Below the pieces are notes generated by a model, which did not search any database, was not told the DNA's origin, and saw nothing but the letters and a program-made list of their open reading frames with translations. Below are positions 27,676 to 35,793 of a stretch of 57,206 bases of DNA, in pieces. The stretch spans positions 1-57,206 of the forward strand of contig JAKVBA010000010.1 in the NCBI GenBank assembly GCA_022447525.1, in the 5' to 3' direction. The DNA comes from Gammaproteobacteria bacterium. Lineage in GTDB: Bacteria; Pseudomonadota; Gammaproteobacteria; Arenicellales; Arenicellaceae. Positions within the stretch are counted from its first letter, which is position 1. Each line of letters begins with the position of its first letter. Both the position numbers and the translations under genes were made by a program.

Positions 27676-29229
27676 TTATTGCGAAAGCAATATGTCAGCC
27701 GTTTCAATGATCTCTTGGACATCAACTGGCTTTGTTAAGTAAGCAGAGCAACCTAGCTCAGCCGCCCGCTTTTGGTCGGCTTCAACCGCAGATGCACTCA
27801 TTACAATTACCGGAATAGTCGAGCCAATTCTATTCAACTCTAAAACAGCTTCGTAACCCGACATTACTGGCATGTGAATATCCATTATTATGAGATCGAA
27901 GTTATGGCTTTGGACGGCTTCTACAGCGAGCGCTCCGTTGACAACATGAGTGACATCAATATTCCAATCTTTAAGCATCAAAATCATAAGATCTGCGATA
28001 AATGGGTCATCTTCTGCTAACAAAATATCGAGGGATTTAGTTTTAATCAACTCCCTAGTGGCCGAGTCTAAATCCAATGATCCAAGATCAGAGGCGTGCA
28101 CATTAAATTTAACTAGCGTTCCCTCACCTAGCTCGGAAAAAATATCCAACGCTCCTCCCATCATGTTAATGATGCGTTCGGTAATAGTGAGACCAAGCCC
28201 AGTCCCTATTTTGCCAGTACCCGAAGCCTGATAAAACGGTAGCCTTATTTTATTCATATCCTCTTCACTTATACCAATGCCGGTATCTAAAATCGAAACC
28301 TGCAAAGTGTCATTCGCGTAGTTAAAATCCACAGTAACAGACCCCTGATCTGTAAACTTTATCGCGTTGCCTATTAGGTTAATCAGGCACTGACGTAAAC
28401 GACTATCGTCTACCATTACTGTCGCCGTTTCGTTGTAAGGAGGAATGACGTTGAATTCAATTCCCTTTGTTTCACTCAAGGGTCGTAGAACTAATTCCAC
28501 ATCATCTATAAGCTGTTTGAGAGAGTTGGGCTTGGGTTTAAGTACTATCTCATCAGAGTCTAACTTGCCGTGATCAAGCAAATTTTCTACCAGCGACATA
28601 AGATGCTTGCTCGAACGCTGAACAGCACTTAGATAATCATTGTTACAATCGGCGAGTCCTTTTTGTTCATCTCCTGTCTTTTGAAGATTGTTTAGCACTA
28701 AGTTGGTGTAACCTATTATTGAGGTTAGAGGTGTTCTAAATTCATGTGACACGCCTGATAAAAAGCTGGTTTGCAACCGAGAGGCTTCTTCAAGCTGCCT
28801 GTTTTTTTGCTCAAGCTTCCGTGATGCTCTCTCTAATTCAGCCATCAGCTTTTTCTGCCGCTCAACCAATAACTCATTCTCATTGGCGGCTTGCTGTAAC
28901 TTCCTTCTTTGCTCGGTTGTATCCGAAACATCTGATATCAAAACTGTAAGATTGTCTCCACAAGGAACCAAACTAACTGAAATTGACATACCATTTGGGC
29001 TGGCTACGAATGGAAGATCTAGTTTCGTATTAACGTCCATGCCAATCATGAAATCAATCGCGTCATCTATGACCTGCCCCGGTTGCAATTCAGGAAAGCC
29101 ATAATCCTTGATATTACTTGAGGATTCACATACCCGCATATGCTGATCGACAGAGAAGTATGCCAAATGTAATTTATCAGCCAGTTGCCGACTAATAATC
29201 TTTTGAATTGTGCTGTTTGATGTAAGCAA
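27676..29229 (-). CDS. Hybrid sensor histidine kinase with receiver domain
   Basis: A 517-residue cytosolic kinase with no membrane helix. Residues 15-105 form a PAS-like sensor, and 106-155 a coiled coil. HisKA follows with His162 in GVSHEFRTPLTSIIGY. HATPase motifs are the N box around residue 288, DTGIGI at 315-320 and GTGLGL near 342. The C-terminal receiver (399-515) has acidic EDD early, phospho-acceptor Asp450 in IIMDIHMPVMSG and Lys500. It lies between the GTPase and Hpt genes and would complete a His-Asp-His relay. The start is a TTG at 29229 with no ribosome-binding site; the sensed signal is unknown. Confidence 0.92.
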   Translation of the reverse strand: MLTSNSTIQKIISRQLADKLHLAYFSVDQHMRVCESSSNIKDYGFPELQPGQVIDDAIDFMIGMDVNTKLDLPFVASPNGMSISVSLVPCGDNLTVLISDVSDTTEQRRKLQQAANENELLVERQKKLMAELERASRKLEQKNRQLEEASRLQTSFLSGVSHEFRTPLTSIIGYTNLVLNNLQKTGDEQKGLADCNNDYLSAVQRSSKHLMSLVENLLDHGKLDSDEIVLKPKPNSLKQLIDDVELVLRPLSETKGIEFNVIPPYNETATVMVDDSRLRQCLINLIGNAIKFTDQGSVTVDFNYANDTLQVSILDTGIGISEEDMNKIRLPFYQASGTGKIGTGLGLTITERIINMMGGALDIFSELGEGTLVKFNVHASDLGSLDLDSATRELIKTKSLDILLAEDDPFIADLMILMLKDWNIDVTHVVNGALAVEAVQSHNFDLIIMDIHMPVMSGYEAVLELNRIGSTIPVIVMSASAVEADQKRAAELGCSAYLTKPVDVQEIIETADILLSQ

Positions 29230-29287
29230 TTTATTTTTTTGCAGTAATTCAACTCAGCATGAGTCGAAAAGCCTTTACTGTTACCCT

Positions 29288-29767
29288 TTATTCTTTAGTT
29301 TTCTCCACTATTTTATGGAATAAAGATTCTACCATTACCCCATCCTTTGCGCTGGTTTCAAACACATCCCAGCCGCGATCTCGAAGGCTCTCAATCGTTG
29401 TATTGTCAACGCACCAGTCTTCAAGATCGGCTTTATTCAGGGCGACTACACAAGGGACCTCACCAATCTTCTCCCGCACGGTAGACCAAATTTCCGAGAT
29501 ACTTTCCACTGTTTGGAGTCTCGTGCCATCAGCAACCAATACAACTCCTGCCGCACCCACTAGGTAACTGGCGTTAATGGGAGAAAGAGAATCCCTGCCA
29601 GCGATATCCCAGATAACTAATTTGGTGTCTTCAATTTGAACCGTGTCGATCTTAACGCCGATTGTGGTCAGATATGTTTCTGAGAATACATTGTTTACAA
29701 ATTTTTGCGTTAGGCTGGTTTTCCCTACCGAAAACTCTCCGACCATACACACTTTTTTCTTTATCAT
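29288..29767 (-). CDS. Ras/Rab-like small GTPase
   Basis: From the ATG at 29767 this is a 159-residue minimal Ras-fold GTPase. The P-loop GEFSVGKTS is at 10-18, the switch I threonine near 34-35 in YLTTIGVK, switch II WDIAGRD at 53-59, the guanine motif NKAD at 111-114 and SAK at 139-141. The residue aligned with Ras Gln61 is Arg59, so intrinsic hydrolysis may be altered. No lipidation motif or membrane helix is seen. The frame is open to 29830, but that would overlap the upstream gene and add 21 residues before beta strand 1. Position beside a membrane protein with a longin/roadblock-like segment hints at an MglA/MglB-like partnership; this is inference. Confidence 0.9.
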   Translation of the reverse strand: MIKKKVCMVGEFSVGKTSLTQKFVNNVFSETYLTTIGVKIDTVQIEDTKLVIWDIAGRDSLSPINASYLVGAAGVVLVADGTRLQTVESISEIWSTVREKIGEVPCVVALNKADLEDWCVDNTTIESLRDRGWDVFETSAKDGVMVESLFHKIVEKTKE

Positions 29768-29799
29768 GTTTATTTTAATGATTAAAGTAGACAAAACGC

Positions 29800-31320
29800 C
29801 TATTTGATATTTGCTTCGATTTTCACCCACGGTATGCCCGAAAAAGATGACACCAAAGAAGCGAACTCCTTAGAAGAAACTTCGAGTTCAATATTAACAA
29901 CACCCATTTTGGAGTGCTCAGTTTTTATCGATGAAGTCATAGAGTTTATCCTGACAGAATCATATCTCGCATTTATAGCTGCTCTTACTGACTGCTCGTC
30001 GGCAGCTAGCCGGCTAATATTTAATCTTTTATCGCTTGCCAAATTCAGAATTCTGGTCTGATTACTCTTTAACCACTCATACGGAGCATCACCTTCTAAA
30101 TAAATCTTACCGTCTTTTTTATAGAGAGATACGCCAGTTGGTAAAGAAAATTCGTTTGTGAACCTAGCTAACTCCATTTCTGGCTCAAGTGAGCGTACAG
30201 GTACAGTGGCAAACCTTATATCTGACTCGGCTATGCCATATGAGTTCAAAGTCTGATAAGGGATAATCGCATCAGGATCCTTTAAACCTTGAACGACGAT
30301 TTTACCATCGTCATGAATGACATGATTTGCCGTGATACCTGGTGTCTGGTCAAGGAAATGCTTGACCGTCGATAATCGCGAGTAACTATCGTACCAATGA
30401 ACCACTAACCAAGTTAGTGCAGCCAAAACTCCAAGTGAAAAAAGTATCGGCCCCACAGGCTTATCTTTTTTCTTATTTTCAGTGGCTGAATCTTCTTGCT
30501 TGAGCTCCGACCGAAGGAGTGGCTGCAAAATTGATCGAGCGCCCATAAACTTTGCAGCATCTCCATCATATTCCGCTATTTCGTTAGCGAAATCTGTACG
30601 AACCATATCGAGCGCATCATATAGTTCCTGTCTTAACGAGACAGGCGCTTCACCTCGGATTACACAAGCTAGCATCGCACTGGCACCATGAACAACCCAA
30701 ACATTTTGATCACCTACCTTTAAGTCCGTAAGACGGCTTCCCTCATCTACAGAAAACGAATCATGTATAAAACTTTGAATTGCTGAAAACATGGCACTAA
30801 CAGCATCACTATCCAGAGACTGAGCATTATCAGCATGAAGTGTGGTCATCGCCATACCAGTGTTTTGATCAATCAAATAGAGGTGTTCGACTCGGTAGAG
30901 TAAAGTCTGGCGCAATGCCAGTTCAGCATAGGGAATGCCTGTTCTTAGTGATTCATAACGTAGACTCAACCCTTGTGCAGTAGTGGCCGACTCAATGGTT
31001 CTGTTTATTGTTACCATCATTGAACTGATGGCTTGTGAAATCGCTCGCCTGATCGAGGGGGCCATAACAGGATACAGAATTTCAGCGTATTCTTGCGGCT
31101 CAGATCTAATCGCCTTTTTTAAACCAAGGGTAACTGGTTTTTGGAGTGAGTCGACAATGCCACTTTGTTGCGAGGAGAGCTCTTTTTCGATGGCAGACGA
31201 TAGAACTTCAGCTACGTCTTTTGTGCGTTGTTCGACATTCTCTATTCGCTGCTTTAACTCGGTGAGCTGTGCTGAATTATCACCGATGATAATTTGCCTT
31301 AGTTCGTCTAACTGACTCAC
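29800..31320 (-). CDS. Membrane protein with cytoplasmic longin/roadblock-like segment and periplasmic BON-like repeats
   Basis: A 506-residue protein with one transmembrane helix at about 288-310. Before it lie a coiled-coil start (1-50), a conserved segment with YPVMAPSIRRAISQAI (about 83-98), and a region near 144-190 reading VEHLYLIDQNTG then SAMFSAIQSFIHDSF that looks like a longin or roadblock fold. After it, in the periplasm, are two BON-like units (ANHVIHDDGKIVVQGL; GVSLYKKDGKIYLEGD). From memory it resembles proteins labelled OmpA-family in gammaproteobacteria and cyanobacteria, but I see no OmpA peptidoglycan-binding motif. It is flanked by the GTPase and a coiled-coil gene. Domain labels are by eye and need a profile search. 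Confidence 0.75.
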   Translation of the reverse strand: MSQLDELRQIIIGDNSAQLTELKQRIENVEQRTKDVAEVLSSAIEKELSSQQSGIVDSLQKPVTLGLKKAIRSEPQEYAEILYPVMAPSIRRAISQAISSMMVTINRTIESATTAQGLSLRYESLRTGIPYAELALRQTLLYRVEHLYLIDQNTGMAMTTLHADNAQSLDSDAVSAMFSAIQSFIHDSFSVDEGSRLTDLKVGDQNVWVVHGASAMLACVIRGEAPVSLRQELYDALDMVRTDFANEIAEYDGDAAKFMGARSILQPLLRSELKQEDSATENKKKDKPVGPILFSLGVLAALTWLVVHWYDSYSRLSTVKHFLDQTPGITANHVIHDDGKIVVQGLKDPDAIIPYQTLNSYGIAESDIRFATVPVRSLEPEMELARFTNEFSLPTGVSLYKKDGKIYLEGDAPYEWLKSNQTRILNLASDKRLNISRLAADEQSVRAAINARYDSVRINSMTSSIKTEHSKMGVVNIELEVSSKEFASLVSSFSGIPWVKIEANIK

Positions 31321-31384
31321 CTAACCCCCCCATCAAATTCAGGGCTATGGCACTGAGAGCAAGACGGGGAAACCATCTTAGTTT

Positions 31385-31927
31385 TTAACTTCCACGTAGT
31401 TTTACTGCAACTTCATCAAGCATCAAGGCTAAAGCATCACGACTCACTTTATCGCCTTTTAATTCTTCTTTTTGGCTTTCTAGCTGACCAACAAGCTCAG
31501 CCTGTACCGATAAAGTTTGATCAAGTAATTCTTGATGACTCTCCTCTAATGAAGCTCGAACTGACGCCAAATCTTGATTGGCTTGATCTTCCATTAAAGA
31601 AATAGAGTGCTGCAAAGCGGTCTCCGCCTCAGCAAGCGTATTTTGAATAGATTTTAATTCGCTGTTTCTACTTTCTTGCTCCTTCTCAATTTGATTGTCA
31701 AGTTTCAGTAGTGAGTCGTTAACCGCTTGATCCATTTGTTCTAGTTTTTCAGTTAAGCGATCTTTGAGCGTTTCAACGTCGGCTTCAAGTCTACTTTCAA
31801 GCTGAGCAAAGCGGTCCTCGAAACTGGCTACGTATTTGCCAAATAAGATATCTCGTACCTTCTCTATATCGCCCAATCCTGGGTTAATAATTTCAGCACT
31901 ATTTTTACTATTAGTTGTTTCGGCCAT
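31385..31927 (-). CDS. Coiled-coil protein of the GTPase/two-component locus
   Basis: A 180-residue soluble protein that is almost entirely heptad-patterned coiled coil from about residue 30 to 160 (RFAQLESRLEADVETLKDRL is typical). A short conserved head with IEKVRDILFGKYV near 21-33 precedes it. No catalytic motif, signal peptide or membrane helix is visible. It lies 28 bases after the response regulator gene and 64 bases before the membrane protein, on the same strand, so it is very likely part of the same transcript. A scaffold or effector role in the GTPase locus is inference. I know no named function for it. Confidence 0.8.
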   Translation of the reverse strand: MAETTNSKNSAEIINPGLGDIEKVRDILFGKYVASFEDRFAQLESRLEADVETLKDRLTEKLEQMDQAVNDSLLKLDNQIEKEQESRNSELKSIQNTLAEAETALQHSISLMEDQANQDLASVRASLEESHQELLDQTLSVQAELVGQLESQKEELKGDKVSRDALALMLDEVAVKLRGS

Positions 31928-31955
31928 AATAATTTGTCAAAGAAAATTCGAGCAA

Positions 31956-32642
31956 CTAAACCTGCTCAAGTCTATATCCGTGTCTATACACAGAATTTAA
32001 CCGCCAGTTTTCCTGGTGCTCGATCATAAGCTTCGAGCGCAACCTGCTTATATGTGTATCAACGGTTCTAGTATTTAGATTAGAGGTCGTACCCCACACC
32101 ATTTCTAAAAGATGTCCTCTAGAGATAACCCTACCAAGATTTTTGAACAAGAACAGGGTCACCTCATACTCTTTTTGAGTCATCTCAACGATTCGCCCAT
32201 TCAATTTTACCTGACGAGACTTTGAATCTAACTGATACGGAGGCAAGTCGAAATTATCAGGAGTATACTCGTCACTAAACCCCATACGACGCGCGATAGC
32301 ATTGACCCTAGCCATAGTCTCTAGTTGCCTAACGGGTTTGGTCATATAGTCATCGGCACCAGCCTCAAGAGCTTGGACAACATCTTCCTCTGAATCCTTT
32401 TGAGTAATAAACACAACCGGCACCACATTATCTAAATGTGAGCGCATGTGTTTAAGCACCTCTAGCCCACTCAGGCTTGGGACCATCCAGTCTAAAAGCA
32501 CAATGTCATAGGAGTCCTTATTATAGCCCCGTATAAAGGCATTTCCATCTCTATGAACAGTGCATTGGTGACCAGCTTCTTCTAGCCAAGCTACCAGTAA
32601 GTCTGCTTGATCCTTATCATCCTCAAGAATTACTACTCTCAT
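31956..32642 (-). CDS. OmpR/PhoB-family response regulator
   Basis: A 228-residue two-domain regulator. The receiver has acidic Glu7-Asp9 (ILEDD), phospho-acceptor Asp51 in LLDWMVPSLSG, and the Lys of DDYMTKPV. The C-terminal winged helix contains EVTLFLFKNLGRVISRGHLL and TVDTHISRLRSKL, then the wing YRHGYRLEQV. It is first in the minus-strand run that continues with the coiled-coil, membrane, GTPase, kinase and Hpt genes, so it could autoregulate that run. The 357-base divergent gap upstream would hold its promoter. Confidence 0.94.
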   Translation of the reverse strand: MRVVILEDDKDQADLLVAWLEEAGHQCTVHRDGNAFIRGYNKDSYDIVLLDWMVPSLSGLEVLKHMRSHLDNVVPVVFITQKDSEEDVVQALEAGADDYMTKPVRQLETMARVNAIARRMGFSDEYTPDNFDLPPYQLDSKSRQVKLNGRIVEMTQKEYEVTLFLFKNLGRVISRGHLLEMVWGTTSNLNTRTVDTHISRLRSKLMIEHQENWRLNSVYRHGYRLEQV

Positions 32643-32999
32643 TTTGCCTCTTTATTGGTATCTTATTGAAAGCAAGGAATATAATCTCACGCAAATAATT
32701 TAGCCTTGACTTGGATGTGCGGAGCTAACCAACACTGTCCCATTTTGAATTGTGAAGAAAGTTTAGAGTTTTCTATAATCGAAATAGACAAACTATTGTT
32801 TTAATTATGACAAATCCCATGCTTACGACGTCCGAGCTTTGTCTAATCATAAGCTTTAACAACAAAAAAGCAAACAAAATGTTAAATGAAACGTTACTAT
32901 GAGACACTTTGATTGTTTAGGGTCTCATAAGCACTTAAAATCAAAAACATACACACGCCAATTTAGCAGCAAACTAACCCAACATTCGCTTAAATAATT
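32643..32999. other. Divergent intergenic region between the signalling locus and yjgR
   Basis: 357 AT-rich bases with no gene. It should contain the promoter of the minus-strand signalling operon and that of the plus-strand ATPase gene. TATATT-like hexamers occur on the minus strand near 32685, but with poor -35 partners, so I do not call a promoter. Confidence 0.5.
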
Positions 33000-34496
33000 A
33001 TGTCTGACGAAAATCATCTACTAATCGGTGGCAATGGAGAGCAAACCGTCTTTATGGACGCGAGTATGGCCAATCGCCATGGCATGGTAGCTGGAGCAAC
33101 TGGAACTGGAAAAACGGTAACCTTACAAGTTCTCGCCGAGAACTTTTCTAAAGCTGGCGTGCCGGTGTTTTTAGCTGACGTTAAAGGCGACGTCTCAGGT
33201 ATAGGTAAGAAAGCTAAACCTCACCCCAAAATCGATGAGAGAATCGAGACCATCGGCATTACAGACTACAGTGCCAGCCCTAGCCCGGTGGTATTTTGGG
33301 ATATGTTTGGAGAAAAAGGGCATCCTATTCGCACTACCGTCAGTGAAATCGGGCCTCTACTACTCGCTAACTTACTGGAATTGAATGACACACAAACAGG
33401 GATACTATACTCGTGCTTTAAGATTGCAGACGATCAAGGAATGCTAATTTTGGATCTCAAGGACCTTAGGTCCATGCTGATCTGGATGGGGGATAACAGA
33501 GCCGATCTAAAATCAGAATACGGTAATATTTCCACATCGAGTATTGGCGCTATTCAACGCGGATTGATCGTACTCGAAGAGCAAGGAGCCGAGTTTTTCT
33601 TGGGTGAACCCGCCATTGAACTAAAAGATTTAATGAGTCGAGATTTTTCAGGGCGCGGCGTAATCAACATTTTAGATGCGAATACCCTTCTGCAGAAATC
33701 CCCCAAACTATATTCGACATTTTTGCTTTGGCTCTTATCAGAACTGTTCGAATCTCTGCCTGAAGTAGGCGATGCTGATAGACCTAAATTCGTTATTTTC
33801 TTCGACGAGGCACACCTCCTTTTTGATGACGCACCTAAAGTATTGGTGGAAAAGATTGAACAGGTCGTCAGACTTATACGCTCGAAAGGGGTTGGTATTT
33901 ATTTTATTTCCCAAAGCCCGCTGGACGTGCCTGAAGAAATACTTGGACAACTTGGGTTAAAGATACAACATGCACTTCGAGCATTTACGCCAAAAGACCA
34001 AAAGGCGGTGCGAACTGTTGCCGAAACTTTTCGGCCTAACCCAAAATTAGAAACAGGCAAGGTCATCACTCAGTTAGGCGTTGGTGAGGCGTTAGTAAGC
34101 GTTTTAGATGCTGAAGGTATTCCCACTCAAGTTGAGAGAGTGTTGGTTCGCCCGCCAGAATCGCGCATTGGCCCAATGACCGCAAGCGAGCGAGCTGAAC
34201 AGATAGATCGCTCACCATACAGAGGTAGATACGAACAGACTCTCGATCGAGAGTCTGCCTATGAGATGCTACTGCAACGTGCTAAAAAACTCGCCGCCCA
34301 AGAAGATAAAGACGCGCAAGAAAGTGCACTAAGAGCAGAGCGCGAGAGACTTGAAAAAGGGACATCGAGACCCAGAAGACAATCGAGTAGACAGATACCC
34401 ACAGAGGAATTAGTAAAAAGTGCGGCCAGAGTAATCGGCTCCCCACTTGGAAGAAGGCTTATTAGAGGTGTGCTTGGTTCCTTATTCAGAGGCTGA
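33000..34496 (+). CDS. yjgR: HerA-like P-loop ATPase of the YjgR/DUF853 family
   Basis: A 498-residue HerA/FtsK-type NTPase. Walker A is GATGTGKT at 32-39, and Walker B is VIFFDEAHLLF near 262-272. The phrase ADVKGDVSGIG after the first strand is characteristic. The C-terminal third is rich in Arg/Lys/Glu, with a Gly/Arg end (LGSLFRG). The family is widespread but its role is unclear; relation to HerA suggests DNA or protein translocation. It starts at an ATG after a long AT-rich gap, is divergent from the signalling locus, and is followed by the cytochrome gene. Confidence 0.9.
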   Translation: MSDENHLLIGGNGEQTVFMDASMANRHGMVAGATGTGKTVTLQVLAENFSKAGVPVFLADVKGDVSGIGKKAKPHPKIDERIETIGITDYSASPSPVVFWDMFGEKGHPIRTTVSEIGPLLLANLLELNDTQTGILYSCFKIADDQGMLILDLKDLRSMLIWMGDNRADLKSEYGNISTSSIGAIQRGLIVLEEQGAEFFLGEPAIELKDLMSRDFSGRGVINILDANTLLQKSPKLYSTFLLWLLSELFESLPEVGDADRPKFVIFFDEAHLLFDDAPKVLVEKIEQVVRLIRSKGVGIYFISQSPLDVPEEILGQLGLKIQHALRAFTPKDQKAVRTVAETFRPNPKLETGKVITQLGVGEALVSVLDAEGIPTQVERVLVRPPESRIGPMTASERAEQIDRSPYRGRYEQTLDRESAYEMLLQRAKKLAAQEDKDAQESALRAERERLEKGTSRPRRQSSRQIPTEELVKSAARVIGSPLGRRLIRGVLGSLFRG

Positions 34497-34545
34497 ATTT
34501 TAGAGATTATTGCTTCAATACAACATCAAAAGGGGCTTAAAACAG

Positions 34546-34574
34546 TTTTTAGGCATCGAGAGATGGGCTATAAT
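34546..34574 (+). promoter_or_regulatory. Candidate promoter of the cytochrome c5 gene
   Basis: A perfect -10 TATAAT (34569-34574) has a weak -35 (TTTTTA, 34546-34551) at 17-base spacing. A hairpin with 8 pairs (34535-34554, loop CAGT) overlaps the -35 and could end yjgR transcripts or act on this promoter. The call rests mainly on the exact -10. Confidence 0.45.
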
Positions 34575-34668
34575 TTGGCCGCTTAAAACGACCGCAAGCT
34601 CACCTTTGCCGGTCAACCAATTTATTATTGATTGATAAGATCAAAAAACCTACAACAAGGGTGTCTCA

Positions 34669-35148
34669 ATGAGTGAAGAGCAAATGAATGACTCGACGTT
34701 TAATCGTCTATTTATTATCATGATCCTAGCAATGACTGTGCTAACGGTAATCATCATGGTGCTGGCTTCATTCGCATCAAGCGATGTCAACGCCAAATTA
34801 AAAGAACAATCAGAGCAAGAAAACACTCAAAAGGTTGCCGAGCGTCTAGCTCCGATCGGAGTTTTTTCTGCAACAACCGTAGCAGCTGTCGAACCGGTGG
34901 TTGCAGCAGATCTCACTGGTGCGGCTGCTTATGAGCCATGCGCAGCGTGCCATATCAGTGGAGCTGCTGGTGCCCCAATTGTTGGAGATACAGCAGTCTG
35001 GGCAGAACGTCTTAAAAAAGGCACCGAGACCCTTTACAGCAATGCAATCAACGGCATAAATGCGATGCCTGCTAAAGGTGGTTTTGCAAATTTAAGCGAC
35101 AATACAGTCAAGGCCGCCGTAGATTACATGCTAGAACAATCGAAATAA
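34669..35148 (+). CDS. Membrane-anchored cytochrome c5 family protein
   Basis: A 159-residue class I c-type cytochrome. One N-terminal helix (about 13-36) anchors it in the inner membrane. A Val/Ala-rich linker leads to the heme site CAACH at 91-95, and the likely axial ligand is Met133 in NAMPAKGG. The closing phrase DNTVKAAVDYMLEQ is typical of c5. It would carry electrons on the periplasmic face, possibly to a terminal oxidase; no oxidase genes are nearby. Two such domains in tandem are common in relatives; here there is one. A terminator follows 29 bases after the stop. Confidence 0.92.
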   Translation: MSEEQMNDSTFNRLFIIMILAMTVLTVIIMVLASFASSDVNAKLKEQSEQENTQKVAERLAPIGVFSATTVAAVEPVVAADLTGAAAYEPCAACHISGAAGAPIVGDTAVWAERLKKGTETLYSNAINGINAMPAKGGFANLSDNTVKAAVDYMLEQSK

Positions 35149-35177
35149 AATTCTACTAGACTCCCAATTATGTAAAG

Positions 35178-35204
35178 AGGCCGCGCAATGTCGTGGCCTT
35201 TTTT
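35178..35204 (+). terminator. Rho-independent terminator after the cytochrome c5 gene
   Basis: An 8-bp stem AGGCCGCG/CGTGGCCT (one G-T pair) with a 6-base loop is followed directly by a run of T (35199-35204). It begins 29 bases after the stop codon at 35148. Confidence 0.85.
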
Positions 35205-35710
35205 GTAGATAAACAATTGACTCACTATCGATGGTTTTCTTGACACGTTGAACTTTTCTTGAAAGGTTTAACAAAATAAATCGAAAAGGTTCGCTCAAAA
35301 ACCCTGAAATTCGTTTGCGAAGGAGTAGTTTGCAAGGGGCAGGTCGAGGCCGCAAAGGAATTAAAGTAACAAGACAAAGTCTCTTCTGACAAACCCTTGG
35401 GAGCCGGCCTTAACAAGGTAAAGCGTTACATTTAACAAAACCAACAAAAGTCAGTCGATAAGGTGTTGCGCACACATGCCGCTTTACCATCATCTTTTTT
35501 CAAGCCATCGCCCTATTACTTAAGAAAAGATGATCATTTTATTGTGAGCAGACAAAAACAGTTAACAAGAGCTCATAATTATCTAAAAGGTAAATGCGCT
35601 GGGTTTAGCGAGATCGATTAAAATAACACTATTCAACAGTTTTCCAACGAACCATAGATACCACGTTGGTTAGCGGGTAAGAGCGGTTGACAGACCACAA
35701 CAGACCCTAT

Positions 35711-35765
35711 AATCGAGATCTCCTGTAGTAACATTCTTCTCTAATCGAAATCTCCGTTATTAACA
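35711..35765. repeat. Two degenerate 23-base direct repeats
   Basis: 35711-35733 and 35743-35765 share 19 of 23 bases (both begin AATCGA and end TAACA or close to it). They start 32 bases apart, about three helical turns, as expected for a protein bound to one face of the DNA. No gene starts nearby, so a regulatory role is unproven. Confidence 0.4.
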
Positions 35766-35793
35766 GACGTTAACAGACGTATCAAAAGACCTA

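Larger units (their letters stand above)
35149..35793. other. Long intergenic region between the cytochrome gene and surA
   Basis: 645 bases with no credible gene; short frames on the minus strand here are unlike protein. It contains the terminator at 35178-35204, the degenerate direct repeats at 35711-35765 and an exact 10-base tandem repeat (TAACAGACGT twice, 35761-35780). The right end is downstream of surA. Confidence 0.5.
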
